Assembly: GCF_030733845.1 (NCBI RefSeq)
Contig: NZ_CP132311.1
Span: 3,888,501 to 3,952,500, forward strand
Direction: 5' to 3'
Source: Shinella zoogloeoides
GTDB taxonomy: Bacteria > Pseudomonadota > Alphaproteobacteria > Rhizobiales > Rhizobiaceae
DNA: 64,000 bases
Shown: positions 18,369 to 27,565 of the stretch, one piece after another
How positions within the stretch are numbered: the first letter of the stretch is position 1
Layout: every line of letters begins with the position of its first letter
Program-made: the position numbers and the translations under genes
The notes under the pieces: model-generated
What the model was told of the DNA's origin: nothing
Databases searched by the model: none
Seen by the model: only the letters and a program-made list of their open reading frames with translations

Positions 18369-19760
18369 ATGGCCCCCTTCCAGTTCATCGACCGGCCCTC
18401 TCCCTTCAACACGAAGGCCGGCAAGACGCTGCCGATCTTCGCGATCACGCCCGCCCATATCGAGACCGGCACGATCGATCCGATCGCACTCGACTGGGCG
18501 AAGAAGGCCGGCTTCAAGGCGGAAACGGGTGCGCTCCTGATGGTGCCGACGGCGGACGGGCATCTCGGCGGCGCGCTGTTCGGCCTCGGCAAGAACCCGT
18601 CCGACGCGCCGTTCCTGACGGGCAAGCTCGCCCGCGCGCTTCCGGCCGGCGACTGGCATATCGAGACCGCGCCGCTGACGGCCAACCGGCTGGCGCTCGG
18701 CTACGGCCTCGGCAGCTACCGCTTCGAGCGCTACAAGGCCGCCGCTTCGGAGGCGCCAACGTTGCTCATCCCGAGCGACGCCGACGCCACCGACATCAAG
18801 CGCCAGCTTGCTGGCGTCTTCCTTGCCCGCGACCTCGTCAACACACCGACCAACGACATGGGGCCGGACGCGCTGGAAGACGTTTTCCGCGCGCTCGGCG
18901 AGCAATACAAGGCGAAGGTCTCCGTCATCACCGGCGACGACCTGCTCAAGCAGAATTTCCCGCTCATCCACACGGTCGGTCGCGCCGCGGAACAGGCGCC
19001 GCGCCTGCTCGAATTGCGTTGGGGCAAGAAGGGCCACAGGCGCGTGACGCTCGTCGGCAAGGGCGTCACCTTCGATACCGGCGGCCTCGACATCAAGCCG
19101 GCCGCCTCCATGCTCCTGATGAAGAAGGACATGGGCGGGGCGGCGAACGTCATGGGCCTTGCGCTGATGATCATGGATGCCAAGCTGAAGGTGGACCTGC
19201 GCGTGCTCGTGCCGGTCGTCGAGAACTCCATCTCGGCCAATGCCTTCCGTCCCGGCGATATCTACAGGAGCCGCAAGGGCCTCACCGTGCAGATCGACAA
19301 TACCGATGCCGAGGGCCGGCTGATCCTTGCCGACGCGCTCGCCTATGCGGACGAGGAAGAGGCCGACCTCATCGTCGACATGGCGACGCTGACGGGCGCC
19401 GCCCGCGTCGCGCTCGGCCCCGACCTGCCGCCCTTCTTCACCGACGACGACGATCTCGCCCACGACCTTGCCGACGCGAGCCTTGCGGTCGATGATCCGA
19501 TGTGGCGCATGCCGCTCTACATGGGCTACGACAAGGACGTCTCCGCCCGCATCGCGGACCTCACCAATGCGCCCTCGGGTGGCATGGCGGGCTCGATCAC
19601 CGCGGCACTCTTCCTCAAGCGCTTTGTCACGCGCAACAGGCATTGGGCGCATTTCGACATCTATGCCTGGGCGCAGGCCGAGCGGCCGCATTCGCCCGTC
19701 GGCGGCGAGGCGCAGGCCATTCGCGCGCTCTATCACCATCTTCGTAGCGCGACGGCCTGA
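18369..19760 (+). CDS. Leucyl aminopeptidase family protein (M17)
   Basis: A cytosolic metallo-aminopeptidase of 463 residues. The C-terminal catalytic half shows GKGVTFDTGGLDIKP (metal- and substrate-binding Lys and Asp), KKDMGGAA, the family signature NTDAEGRL (about residues 312-319) and MATLTGAARVALG. The N-terminal domain is the variable macro-like part. AAAGG precedes the ATG. It likely removes N-terminal residues from peptides in protein turnover. It is divergent from tadD and has no operon partner downstream within 70 bases except the regulator. Confidence 0.92.
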   Translation: MAPFQFIDRPSPFNTKAGKTLPIFAITPAHIETGTIDPIALDWAKKAGFKAETGALLMVPTADGHLGGALFGLGKNPSDAPFLTGKLARALPAGDWHIETAPLTANRLALGYGLGSYRFERYKAAASEAPTLLIPSDADATDIKRQLAGVFLARDLVNTPTNDMGPDALEDVFRALGEQYKAKVSVITGDDLLKQNFPLIHTVGRAAEQAPRLLELRWGKKGHRRVTLVGKGVTFDTGGLDIKPAASMLLMKKDMGGAANVMGLALMIMDAKLKVDLRVLVPVVENSISANAFRPGDIYRSRKGLTVQIDNTDAEGRLILADALAYADEEEADLIVDMATLTGAARVALGPDLPPFFTDDDDLAHDLADASLAVDDPMWRMPLYMGYDKDVSARIADLTNAPSGGMAGSITAALFLKRFVTRNRHWAHFDIYAWAQAERPHSPVGGEAQAIRALYHHLRSATA

Positions 19761-19830
19761 CGGGGCCGCTTTCCTTCAGGCGAATGATACGGTAGCGTAA
19801 CGAAATTCATTCGCCCCGGAGGAGCGGGCC

Positions 19831-20181
19831 GTGCCGGTAGATCTGACCCCATCGCAGGCGTTGAGCCTCTGGCATGCGGTGACCGTTCAGCAGGTTCACC
19901 AGGACGGGCGGGATCTGACGCTTCGCCAGCTCGCCATCCTGCTGGAGATCTACCTCGTGCCGCCGCCGCATACGGTGCGGGGGCTGGCGGCTAAACTCGG
20001 CGTCACCAAGCCCGTCATCACCCGCGCCCTCGACACGATGGGCGAGCAGGGGCTGGTCACCCGCGTGCGCGACGACCGCGACCGCCGCAATGTCATCATC
20101 AAGCGCACCGTGGAAGGCGCGCTTTATCTCGAACGCCTCGGCGACCTTATAATTGCCACAGGCCGTGCCCAGACTTCATGA
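19831..20181 (+). CDS. MarR-family transcriptional regulator
   Basis: A 116-residue winged-helix DNA-binding protein. The helix-turn-helix lies in HTVRGLAAKLGVTKPVITRAL (about residues 49-69), followed by the wing RVRDDRDRRNVIIKRT. The start is GTG at 19831 preceded by GGAGGAG. It lies seven to nineteen bases before the NlpC/P60 gene, so it is probably co-transcribed and may control that gene. No ligand can be inferred. Confidence 0.88.
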   Translation: MPVDLTPSQALSLWHAVTVQQVHQDGRDLTLRQLAILLEIYLVPPPHTVRGLAAKLGVTKPVITRALDTMGEQGLVTRVRDDRDRRNVIIKRTVEGALYLERLGDLIIATGRAQTS

Positions 20182-20200
20182 AGGCCCCGTGAGTAGACCG

Positions 20201-21061
20201 ATGAACGCCCTGCCAGATCGCCGCCTTTTCGCCTATCGTCCCGACCTTGCCGAAGAAGCCCTGCGCGGCACCGTCGCGGCCGGGCAATATGTAACAGGCA
20301 CGCCCGCGCGCATCGCCGCTCCGGTCGCCGCGCTTCGGCCCCGGCCGGACGAGGCAGCCGGCATCGATACGCAGGTGCTGTTCGGCGAGACCGTGCGCGT
20401 GCTCGACCGGGCGGATGGCTGGGCCTGGGTGAAATCGGATGTCGACGGATATGTCGGCTATCTGCCCGAAACGGCGCTGGAGGCGGCACCTGAGACGGCG
20501 GCAACGCATATCGTCGCGGTGCCCCGCACCTTCGCCTATACGGGGGCGGACCTGCGCACGCCCGCCGCCTTCGCGCTTTCCATCGGAAGCCGGCTAACAA
20601 TCGTCGGCGAGAGCGAGACGCGCGGCACGCGCTATTTTACGCTTGAAGGCGGCCAGTCCGTCATTGCCGGCCATTGCCTGCTTGTCGAGGACAGGGCGAG
20701 CGACGACTACGTCGCTGTTGCCGGTCGCTTCCTCGAGACGCCCTATCTCTGGGGTGGCCGCTCCGGTTTCGGCCTCGACTGCTCGGCGCTCGTCCAGCTC
20801 TCCCTGATGATGACGGGCCGAAGCGCACCGCGCGATTCCGACATGCAGGCGGCCGGTCTCGGTACGCCCATCGCGCGCGAGGAACTGCGGCGCGGCGACC
20901 TCGTTTTCTGGAAGGGCCATGTGGCGATCATGGAAGACGAGACCACCATCATCCACGCCAACGGCCACACGATGAGCGTCGCGCGCGAACCGCTCGCCAC
21001 GGCCATCGAGCGCACCGGCTACCTCTACCAGAAGCCGACCGGCTATCGCCGGCCTTTCTAG
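20201..21061 (+). CDS. NlpC/P60-family cell-wall peptidase with SH3-like domains
   Basis: A 286-residue protein: N-terminal bacterial SH3-like region (about residues 30-100, with the VLFGETVRVLDRADGWAWV type of segment), a second SH3-like stretch, then a C-terminal NlpC/P60 domain with the catalytic Cys in GLDCSALVQ, His in GHVAIM and the third polar residue in IHANGHT. It likely hydrolyses gamma-D-glutamyl-diamino acid bonds in peptidoglycan peptides. No signal peptide is seen, so it may act on recycled muropeptides in the cytoplasm. GTG at 20189, with AAGG upstream, is an alternative start. Its stop codon overlaps that of the convergent ArsC-like gene. Confidence 0.9.
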   Translation: MNALPDRRLFAYRPDLAEEALRGTVAAGQYVTGTPARIAAPVAALRPRPDEAAGIDTQVLFGETVRVLDRADGWAWVKSDVDGYVGYLPETALEAAPETAATHIVAVPRTFAYTGADLRTPAAFALSIGSRLTIVGESETRGTRYFTLEGGQSVIAGHCLLVEDRASDDYVAVAGRFLETPYLWGGRSGFGLDCSALVQLSLMMTGRSAPRDSDMQAAGLGTPIAREELRRGDLVFWKGHVAIMEDETTIIHANGHTMSVAREPLATAIERTGYLYQKPTGYRRPF

Positions 21062-21402
21062 AACAGCGTTTCGTAGATATCCGGCTTGAAGCCGGCGGTA
21101 AGCTGCCCGTCCCGGTCGAGCATGGGGCGCTTGATCATCGACGGCTGTGCGAGCATCAGAGCGATGGCCTTCTTCGCATCGAGATCCTGCTTGTCGGCAT
21201 CGGGCAGAGCCCGGAAGGTGGTGCCGGCGCGGTTGAGCACGGTTTCCCAGCCGAGCGCATCGACCCAGCGCGTGAGGCTCGCTTCGTCAATGCCTTCGGC
21301 CTTGTAGTCGTGGAAGCGGTAGGCGACGCCCCTGGCGTCGAGCCAGGTCCTTGCCTTCTTCATCGTGTCGCAGTTCTTGATGCCGTAGATCGTGACGGTC
21401 AC
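21058..21402 (-). CDS. ArsC/Spx-family reductase-like protein (YffB type)
   Basis: A 114-residue thioredoxin-fold protein with IYGIKNCDTMKKARTWL at the N-terminus. The single Cys (residue 11) is in the position of the ArsC active-site cysteine, but the CX2C thioredoxin pair is absent. The later IKRPMLDRDG segment is the conserved Arg-Pro region. The sequence fits the YffB branch, whose members are thought to be glutathione-dependent thiol reductases rather than true arsenate reductases. It is third in a minus-strand run: aminotransferase, YitT protein, this gene. Confidence 0.88.
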   Translation of the reverse strand: MTVTIYGIKNCDTMKKARTWLDARGVAYRFHDYKAEGIDEASLTRWVDALGWETVLNRAGTTFRALPDADKQDLDAKKAIALMLAQPSMIKRPMLDRDGQLTAGFKPDIYETLF

Positions 21403-21451
21403 GCTTGTCTCCTCATGCCTTCTCGGCCGCCTTCATAAAGCGGCGCGGTCG

Positions 21452-22072
21452 TCACGTCACCCCGAGATAGCGGCCGGGGCGGTGATTGATGGCGAGCGTC
21501 ATGTTGACGACGACGGCACCGAGCACGGAAAGCGCGAGGCGGTCGAGCGGAATGACAAAATAGGCAGCGGACAGGATGGCGAGATCGACGGCAAGCTGGA
21601 AATAGCCGGCGCGCAAGCCGAAACGGTCCTGCAGGTAGATCGCCAGCACATTGATGCCGCCGAGCCCCGTACGGTGACGGAAGAGGATGAGGAGGCCCGT
21701 GCCGGAAAGCGCCCCGCCCATGATCGCCGCATAGAGTGGATCGAGATGGGAAAAGGTGACCAGTTCGAAGGTAAGCCGACTAAAGATCGAGACGAACGTG
21801 ACGGCCGCGAAGGTGCGCAGCGTGAAGCCCCAGCCGAGCTTTTTGACGGCGAGCACATAGAACGGCAGGTTGATGGCGAAAAACAGCCACCAGAAACCGG
21901 TGCCGGTCGCATATTGCAGGAGGAGCGCGAGGCCCGCCGTGCTGCCGGCCAGCAGCACCGCCTTGGTATAGATCACCACGCCGAGCGCCATGAACATCGT
22001 GCCGACGACGATGGCGATGACATCCTCGTAAGCGGAATGGCGCTCCGGCTGCGCCGCCGTCTCGACAGACAT
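21452..22072 (-). CDS. YitT-family membrane protein
   Basis: A 206-residue integral membrane protein with about five or six hydrophobic segments (for example around residues 20-40, 60-80, 85-105, 115-132, 155-190). Family-like segments are LLAGSTAGLALLLQYATG and TGLGGINVLAIYLQDRFG. YitT proteins are conserved but of unknown transport role. It starts eight bases after the aminotransferase stop, so the two are very likely co-transcribed. Confidence 0.85.
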   Translation of the reverse strand: MSVETAAQPERHSAYEDVIAIVVGTMFMALGVVIYTKAVLLAGSTAGLALLLQYATGTGFWWLFFAINLPFYVLAVKKLGWGFTLRTFAAVTFVSIFSRLTFELVTFSHLDPLYAAIMGGALSGTGLLILFRHRTGLGGINVLAIYLQDRFGLRAGYFQLAVDLAILSAAYFVIPLDRLALSVLGAVVVNMTLAINHRPGRYLGVT

Positions 22073-22080
22073 GTTGGACC

Positions 22081-23250
22081 TCAGAGGCTCAGGAATTTTT
22101 CAATGACGGCATCGACTTCCGCCGTCTTGAGGCCGGCAATGTTGATTCGGCCGGAGGTCGGCATGTAGATGGCGTGATCGGCGCGCAGCTTCAGCACATC
22201 AGCTTCTTCGAGCGGCAGCAGCGAGAACATGCCCTCCTGCTCGCGCACGGCCGTCAGCACCTGCCAGCGGGCGGAAAGGCCGGTGGCGAGGCGTTCGCGG
22301 ATCGCGGCGATGCGCAGGCGCATGCTCTCGATCTCTGCCTTCCAGTCGGCGGTGAGGGCCGCGTCGCCGAGGATCGTGCTGACGATGGCCGCGCCATGGT
22401 CCGGCGGCATGGAATAGCTGGTGCGGGCGAGCGCGGCGAGGTTGGTGCGCACGGAAAGCGCCGCCCCGGCACTGCTGCAGGCGGCATAGATCGCGCCGGT
22501 GCGTTCGCGGTAGAGGCCGAAGGATTTCGAGCAGGAGACCGCGACGAGCGCTTCCGGCACGGCGGCCAGCAGCGTGCGCAGGCCCGCCGCGTCCTCGTCG
22601 AGGCCGCGGCCGTAGCCCTGGTAGGCGATGTCGATGAGCGGCAGCAGGCCGCGCTCGGCGATGAGGGCGGAGACGGCGCGCCACTGGTCGGCCGAAAGGT
22701 TCGCGCCCGTCGGGTTGTGGCAGCTTGCATGCAGCAGCACGGCATCGCCCGGCGCGGCGCCGGCAAGCGCCTCCATCATGCGGTCGAAAAGCACTGCCTG
22801 CGAGGGGATGTCGAAGAACGGATAGGTGATGACCTCGAGGCCGGCGGCCTTGAAGATGCTGGCATGGTTCGGCCAGCTCGGCAGGCCGAGCCAGATGCCC
22901 TTCGTGCCCATGCGCGCCATCAGGTCGGCGGCAAGGCGCAGCGCCCCGGAACCGCCCGGCGTCTGGAGGCTGGCCGTGGCGCGGCCGCGGCCGGCCTCGC
23001 CCGTCGTCAGGTCCCAGAGACGCTCCAGGAAGACTGGGTCGCCTTCCGGGCCGACATAGGCCTTGGTCGGCTGGGTCTCGACGAGGCGGCGTTCGGCCTC
23101 CTTCACCGCGCGGAAGATCGGCGTCGCGCCGGTCTCGTCGCGATAGACGCCGACGCCGAGATCCACCTTGCCGGCGCGCTCGTCCGCCCGGAAAAGGCCG
23201 ATCAGGGCGAGCAGCGGGTCATCGGGCTGGCGGGTGAGGGCGTCGAACAT
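22081..23250 (-). CDS. Aromatic/aspartate aminotransferase (class I PLP)
   Basis: A 389-residue pyridoxal-phosphate enzyme of the AspC/TyrB subgroup. The start region DALTRQPDDPLLALIGLFRAD with VDLGVGVYRDE is characteristic. The Schiff-base lysine is in SCSKSFGLYRERTG (about residue 242), the phosphate-binding Arg is in the same block, and HASCHNPTGANL and IDIAYQGYG are present. It transfers amino groups between aromatic amino acids or aspartate and 2-oxoglutarate. AGGAAA precedes the ATG at 23250; the frame is open far upstream but that is antisense to other genes. It is divergent from an Lrp-type regulator, its likely controller. Confidence 0.93.
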   Translation of the reverse strand: MFDALTRQPDDPLLALIGLFRADERAGKVDLGVGVYRDETGATPIFRAVKEAERRLVETQPTKAYVGPEGDPVFLERLWDLTTGEAGRGRATASLQTPGGSGALRLAADLMARMGTKGIWLGLPSWPNHASIFKAAGLEVITYPFFDIPSQAVLFDRMMEALAGAAPGDAVLLHASCHNPTGANLSADQWRAVSALIAERGLLPLIDIAYQGYGRGLDEDAAGLRTLLAAVPEALVAVSCSKSFGLYRERTGAIYAACSSAGAALSVRTNLAALARTSYSMPPDHGAAIVSTILGDAALTADWKAEIESMRLRIAAIRERLATGLSARWQVLTAVREQEGMFSLLPLEEADVLKLRADHAIYMPTSGRINIAGLKTAEVDAVIEKFLSL

Positions 23251-23400
23251 GGCCGGTTTCCTAATGTGGGTGAATGTGCAGACGGTGTAAGGCAAAGCCA
23301 TCGCAAAATCGACTATGATATTGCGGGGAAGGCGCAAGAAGCTTTTGTATTCTTGCGGCTTGCCGCTAGGTTGATGCAGGTTTTTGCGTCGGGGGCGGAT
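23251..23400. promoter_or_regulatory. Divergent promoter region, aminotransferase / Lrp regulator
   Basis: A 150-base gap between divergent starts, locally A+T-richer around 23300-23355 (TATGATATTG at 23313-23322). It must hold both promoters and, by analogy with other Lrp/AsnC pairs, the binding site of the regulator. No exact operator could be defined by eye. Confidence 0.45.
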
Positions 23401-23880
23401 ATGGACAGGAAGACGGGCGATGACGTGGTGCTGGACCAGACGGACCGGCGCATCATCCGCCTGCTCGTCGAGGATGCGGGCCTTTCCAACAACCAGCTCG
23501 CCGAGAAGGTCGGCCTGTCGCCGGCGCCGCTGTCGCGCCGGCTGGCGCGGCTGGAGGCGAGCGGCGTCATCCGCCACACGGTGATCGTCGATCCGCGCGC
23601 CGCCGGCATCGGCTTTCAGGCTTTCCTGGAGGTGACGCTGGAGAGGACGGCGCCGCGTGTCGGCGAGCGCTTCATCGATCTCGTGCGGCGCATGCCGGAG
23701 GTGGTGGAATGCCACATGGTCGCCGGCGATTTCGATTTCCTCCTGAAGATCGCCGTGAAGGACGCCGCCGACTACCGGCGGCTGCTGTGGAGCGAGTTCG
23801 AGCGGATCGGCGAGATCAAGACGCTGCGCTCGACCATCCTGCTCGACAGTCCCAAGATGCAGGTGAGCGCGCTTCCGTGA
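23401..23880 (+). CDS. Lrp/AsnC-family transcriptional regulator
   Basis: A 159-residue regulator. There is an N-terminal helix-turn-helix (DRRIIRLLVEDAGLSNNQLA, then LSPAPLSRRLARLEASGVI), then the RAM ligand-binding domain (VVECHMVAGDFDFLLKIAVKD). The ATG at 23401 gives the normal family length; the long upstream open frame is antisense to the aminotransferase. Divergent orientation to the aromatic aminotransferase suggests amino-acid-responsive control of that operon. Confidence 0.93.
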   Translation: MDRKTGDDVVLDQTDRRIIRLLVEDAGLSNNQLAEKVGLSPAPLSRRLARLEASGVIRHTVIVDPRAAGIGFQAFLEVTLERTAPRVGERFIDLVRRMPEVVECHMVAGDFDFLLKIAVKDAADYRRLLWSEFERIGEIKTLRSTILLDSPKMQVSALP

Positions 23881-23968
23881 GCCTACCCGCGGAACCTTTC
23901 TCGCCCGCGGGAGGTTGCCGATGCGGGCAAAGCGCCCATATGATGGATGCGCCACAAAGGAAGGAACC

Positions 23969-24817
23969 GTGGACAGAAAGCTGAACGACAAGGTCATGTC
24001 GGCCGCGCTGCTGTCGGCCATCCGCAACCGCCGCGGCCACCGGCCGGCGGAAAACAATCGTCCCGGCGACACCGTCATCGCGTCGTACAACGTGCACAAA
24101 TGCGTGGGCGTCGACCGCCGTTTCGATCCCGAGCGCACGGCGAGCGTCATTGCCGAGATCGATGCCGACATCATCGCCGTACAGGAAGCGGACAAGCGCT
24201 TCGGCGAGCGCTCGGGTCTGCTCGATCTCGACATGCTGGAACGCGATTGCGGCCTCGTTCCCGTGCCGATCGCCGCGCTATCCTCCACCGGCCACGGCTG
24301 GCACGGCAACATGATCATGATCCGCAAGGGCGCGGTCTGCGGGGTGCGGCAGTTGAAGCTGCCCGGCGTCGAGCCGCGCGGCGCGCTGGTGGTGAACCTC
24401 GACCTGCCGGTCGGCAAGCTCCGCCTCGTCGCCGCCCATTTCGGCCTCTTGAAGCGCTCACGCGAGCAGCAGGCCATGGCGATCCTCGCCTCTGTCGCCG
24501 AGGAAGAGGAAATGCCGACCCTGCTTGTCGGCGATCTCAACGAATGGCGCGTCGGCCGCGGCTCCTCACTCTCGCGCCTCCAGCCAACCTTCGATCCGGC
24601 GTCCGGCGCGGTGCCGAGCTTTCCCTCGCGCTTTCCGGTGCTCGCGCTCGACCGGGCGCTCGGCCATCCGCACGATCTCGTCACCTCCGTCGAGGTGCAC
24701 GACACGCCGCTCGCCCGCATCGCCTCCGATCACCTGCCGATCAAGGCGCATATCGACCTCAAGGTCGTCTGGGAGCGCTCGTTCGGGCCTACAGATAGGG
24801 TGAGCCAAGCCATGTGA
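23969..24817 (+). CDS. Endonuclease/exonuclease/phosphatase (EEP) family protein
   Basis: A 282-residue EEP-fold metal-dependent phosphodiesterase. The catalytic pattern is ASYNVHKCVGVD (Asn), IAVQEAD (metal-binding Glu), LVGDLNEW (Asp/Asn) and ASDHLPI (Asp-His). The start is GTG at 23969 with AAGGAAGG seven to fourteen bases before it. No signal peptide is seen. Its 3' end overlaps the convergent cardiolipin synthase gene by 29 bases. The substrate could be a nucleic acid or a phospholipid headgroup; the lipid-enzyme neighbour is suggestive only. Confidence 0.87.
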   Translation: MDRKLNDKVMSAALLSAIRNRRGHRPAENNRPGDTVIASYNVHKCVGVDRRFDPERTASVIAEIDADIIAVQEADKRFGERSGLLDLDMLERDCGLVPVPIAALSSTGHGWHGNMIMIRKGAVCGVRQLKLPGVEPRGALVVNLDLPVGKLRLVAAHFGLLKRSREQQAMAILASVAEEEEMPTLLVGDLNEWRVGRGSSLSRLQPTFDPASGAVPSFPSRFPVLALDRALGHPHDLVTSVEVHDTPLARIASDHLPIKAHIDLKVVWERSFGPTDRVSQAM

Positions 24818-26249
24818 TGCGCTCGACGAGGCGCTGCGCGAAAGGCCGCGCCTTGAGCTCATCGAGCTTCACCTCTTCCGCCAGCGCCATGGCGGTGGCG
24901 ATGCGATCGCCGATGAGATCGGCGAAGTCCGGGTCCACCACCTCGATATCCACCTCGAAATTCAGCCGCAGCGAACGCGGGTCGATGTTCGACGAGCCGA
25001 CATAGGACCAGGCGTCGTCGACGACCGTGAGCTTGGAATGGTTGAAGGCGCCCGAGGCGCGCCAGATGCGGCAGCCATATTTCAAGAGCTGGTCGAATTG
25101 CGCCGTCATGGCGAGATCGACGAGCTTCAGGTTGTTGGAGGAGGGCACGACGATGTCGATCTCCACCCCGCGCCGCGCCGCCGTGACGATAGCGCTGATC
25201 AGCTCGCGGTCGGGCAGGAAATAGGGCGACATGATGCGGATGTGCTTCTTGGCGATAGAGACGGCGCCCATCAGCATGCGGTGGTTGGTTTCAAGGCTCT
25301 TGTCCGGCCCGGAGGGCACGACACGGGCAAGCATGCCGCTCTCCGGCGCGTCGGGCGGCGGCGCGATCTGCCAGGCCTCGCCCGAGAGGTCGTCGCCACC
25401 GGAAAAGCGCCAGTCCTCGTAGGCGATGCGGAAGAGGTCGCTGACGACAGGTCCGGTGAGGCGGAAATGTGTGTCGAGCGCCGCCAGTTCGCCGGAAAAC
25501 TCCGCGCAGAAGCCGGCGCGGATGTTGAGCCCGCCGGTGAAGGCGACGCTGCCATCGACGATAAGGATTTTCCGGTGGGTGCGCAGGTTCGCGTAGGGAA
25601 GGCGCAGGCCCATGACGATGTTGCCGTTGAAAACGTCCACCGGCACGTTCGCCTGCTTGAGCTCCGAGACGATCGAGGGAATGGAATAACGCGCGCCGAC
25701 CGCGTCGATCAGCACGCGCACCGCCACGCCGCGCGCCACGGCCGCCGACAGCGCCTCCACGAAGCGCTTGCCCGCGCCGTCCCGGTCGAAGATGTAGGTT
25801 TCGAGCATGATGGAACGCTCGGCGGCGTCGATGGCGGCCAGCATGGCGCTATAGGCAGCATCGCCCGTCGATAGCAGCGTGATGCGGTTGCCGGAGGTCA
25901 GCTTGCAGCGACCGACCGCATCGCCGAGGCGCTGCATGGCGGCGAGCGCCTCGCCATAGGTCACCCGGACGTGTTCGTTCGACACGTCGTATTCCGCCAT
26001 ATGGTGCCACCCGGCGGCAAGCAGGCCCTCGCGGCTGAGGTTCAGCGTCTTGCGGCGGATGCGGTTGACGCCGCCCACCGCATAGATGAGCGGGCCGACG
26101 ACCGGCGACAGCAGGATGACGCCGACCCAGCCGATCGCCGCCCGCACCTCCTCCTTCGTCATCGTTGCATGGATGGCGGCCGGCACGCCGAGAAGGATCG
26201 ACAGGGCGACGAGGATATGCGGCCAGTAGGCGGAGAGCGTCTCAAACAT
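24789..26249 (-). CDS. cls: Cardiolipin synthase (phospholipase D family)
   Basis: Makes cardiolipin from two phosphatidylglycerols at the inner membrane. The 486 residues include two N-terminal membrane segments (about residues 8-28 and 38-58), then two PLD HKD motifs: HRKILIVDGSVAFTGG (about residues 225-240) and HSKLTVVDDAWSYVGSSNID (about residues 404-423). The C-terminal region, with SLRLNFEV, is typical of Cls. The length matches bacterial Cls. Confidence 0.94.
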   Translation of the reverse strand: MFETLSAYWPHILVALSILLGVPAAIHATMTKEEVRAAIGWVGVILLSPVVGPLIYAVGGVNRIRRKTLNLSREGLLAAGWHHMAEYDVSNEHVRVTYGEALAAMQRLGDAVGRCKLTSGNRITLLSTGDAAYSAMLAAIDAAERSIMLETYIFDRDGAGKRFVEALSAAVARGVAVRVLIDAVGARYSIPSIVSELKQANVPVDVFNGNIVMGLRLPYANLRTHRKILIVDGSVAFTGGLNIRAGFCAEFSGELAALDTHFRLTGPVVSDLFRIAYEDWRFSGGDDLSGEAWQIAPPPDAPESGMLARVVPSGPDKSLETNHRMLMGAVSIAKKHIRIMSPYFLPDRELISAIVTAARRGVEIDIVVPSSNNLKLVDLAMTAQFDQLLKYGCRIWRASGAFNHSKLTVVDDAWSYVGSSNIDPRSLRLNFEVDIEVVDPDFADLIGDRIATAMALAEEVKLDELKARPFAQRLVERITWLGSPYL

Positions 26250-26270
26250 GATGCGTGCGGATCATCCCAA

Positions 26271-26292
26271 GGCGGCAAATGCTTTTGCCGCC
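26271..26292. terminator. Hairpin between the deacylase gene and cls
   Basis: A perfect 9-bp inverted repeat GGCGGCAAA / TTTGCCGCC with loop TGCT, in the 122-base gap between cls (start 26249) and the upstream minus-strand deacylase gene (stop 26372). There is no U-tract on the minus strand, so it may be an attenuating hairpin in the cls leader rather than a clean terminator. Confidence 0.4.
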
Positions 26293-26371
26293 TCTATATA
26301 TTGCTTTGGATGATACGAATGCGAGGGGGGCAACACTCCCCCAGCCGAAAGATTTTCTGCGGGCGGAAAGT

Positions 26372-27430
26372 TCAGTCTTCCAGCGTGCCCGGCTTGCGGT
26401 CGTTGCGCGTCGCCTCACGGCAGGCGAGCTTCATCAGGTCGTCGCCGCGCCGCGCATAACGGGCGGAGCTGCGCGTGGCGACCAGCCCGTCATGGCCGGC
26501 CTTGACCGCAAGCGTGCCGTCGGCCTCGCCCGGCCGGGTGATCAGCGTCGCAAGGAGGTCGCCCGCCTTCACCCTGTCGCCGATGTCCCGGTGGAAGAGC
26601 ACGGTGCCGGGCGCGGGCGCCCGCACCATCTCGATATTGTCGAGCGGCACGGCCGGACCGGCATAGGGCCTTGCCTCGAAGGCCGCATCGGTAACGACGC
26701 CGCGCCCGGCGAGGAAGCGCCAGAGGCCATCCGCATCGCGCATCGCAATGTCGGGGTAAACATCGCGCCGGCCGCGCAGCTCGACGGTGACGGCGAGGCG
26801 GCCCGGCACGGTCTTCAGCCTGTCGCCGCCCTGGCGCTTGAAGGCATGGCCAACTGCCTCCTCGAAGGCCGTGCTCTCGCCGTCAGACAAGAACACGGCT
26901 TCCATGTCGAGCGCGCTTGCAAGGTCGGCGGCCTCCGGCCAGAAGGCCTCGTCGATATAGGCATATTGCAGGGATTCGTCGTCGCAATGCAGGTCCAGCA
27001 CCAGATCCACGCCGAGCGCCATGTGCAGCAGCGTACGCTTCAGCCGGTCGGCGGCGGGGCGGCGGTCGAGATCGTCCAGCAGCGTCTCGCGCTCGGCAAG
27101 AGCCACCAGCGGGAAGTCGCGGTTGAAATTGGTGCGCGAACCGAGATCGAACCGGCCTTCCATCTCGCCGAAATGGTACTGGGCAAGGCCGATGGGGTTG
27201 GCCTGTGGCACGACGGTGATGTCGCCGCGGATCGTGCCTTTTTCCTCCGCACGGCGCAGCCGTTCGATGAGAAAATGGGCGAGCGCCGTACCGGGCAACT
27301 CGTTGGCATGCAGCGCCGCCTGGATATGCACGGAGGGTGCCGCCGCATCGCTGCCCTTGAAGCGGAAGACCGGCACGCGCCATTCGATGCCCGCCGTATC
27401 GCCGCCGATGATGATCTCCGAGCACTCCAT
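26372..27430 (-). CDS. Succinylglutamate desuccinylase/aspartoacylase (AstE/AspA)-family protein
   Basis: A 352-residue zinc carboxypeptidase-like deacylase. Zinc ligands are recognisable as HANELPG (His and Glu, about residues 41-47) and DLHCDD (His, about residue 148). RTNFNRDFP is the substrate-binding Asn-Arg region, and VTVELRGR contains the likely catalytic Glu. The C-terminal third (APAPGTVLFHRDIGDRVKAG) resembles the barrel domain of this family, related to biotinyl/lipoyl folds. It would cleave an N-acyl amino acid; the exact substrate is not clear, and no arginine or ectoine catabolism genes are nearby. Confidence 0.85.
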   Translation of the reverse strand: MECSEIIIGGDTAGIEWRVPVFRFKGSDAAAPSVHIQAALHANELPGTALAHFLIERLRRAEEKGTIRGDITVVPQANPIGLAQYHFGEMEGRFDLGSRTNFNRDFPLVALAERETLLDDLDRRPAADRLKRTLLHMALGVDLVLDLHCDDESLQYAYIDEAFWPEAADLASALDMEAVFLSDGESTAFEEAVGHAFKRQGGDRLKTVPGRLAVTVELRGRRDVYPDIAMRDADGLWRFLAGRGVVTDAAFEARPYAGPAVPLDNIEMVRAPAPGTVLFHRDIGDRVKAGDLLATLITRPGEADGTLAVKAGHDGLVATRSSARYARRGDDLMKLACREATRNDRKPGTLED

Positions 27431-27565
27431 GTCGTCCCCCCGCTGGTTCGTTTTCGCGACGGTTTATGCGAATTGGCGGCGAAAGGCGCAAGTCCCGGCA
27501 AGAAACGGGTTGAAAGCGGCCGGGCAAAGCCCGATCTTGTGACAAAACGGGAACAGGAGCCGAAA

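Noticed and set aside
21058..21402. ArsC-like protein as a true arsenate reductase of an ars operon
   Set aside because: No arsR, arsB or acr3 is nearby and the sequence fits the YffB branch, so an arsenic role is not claimed.
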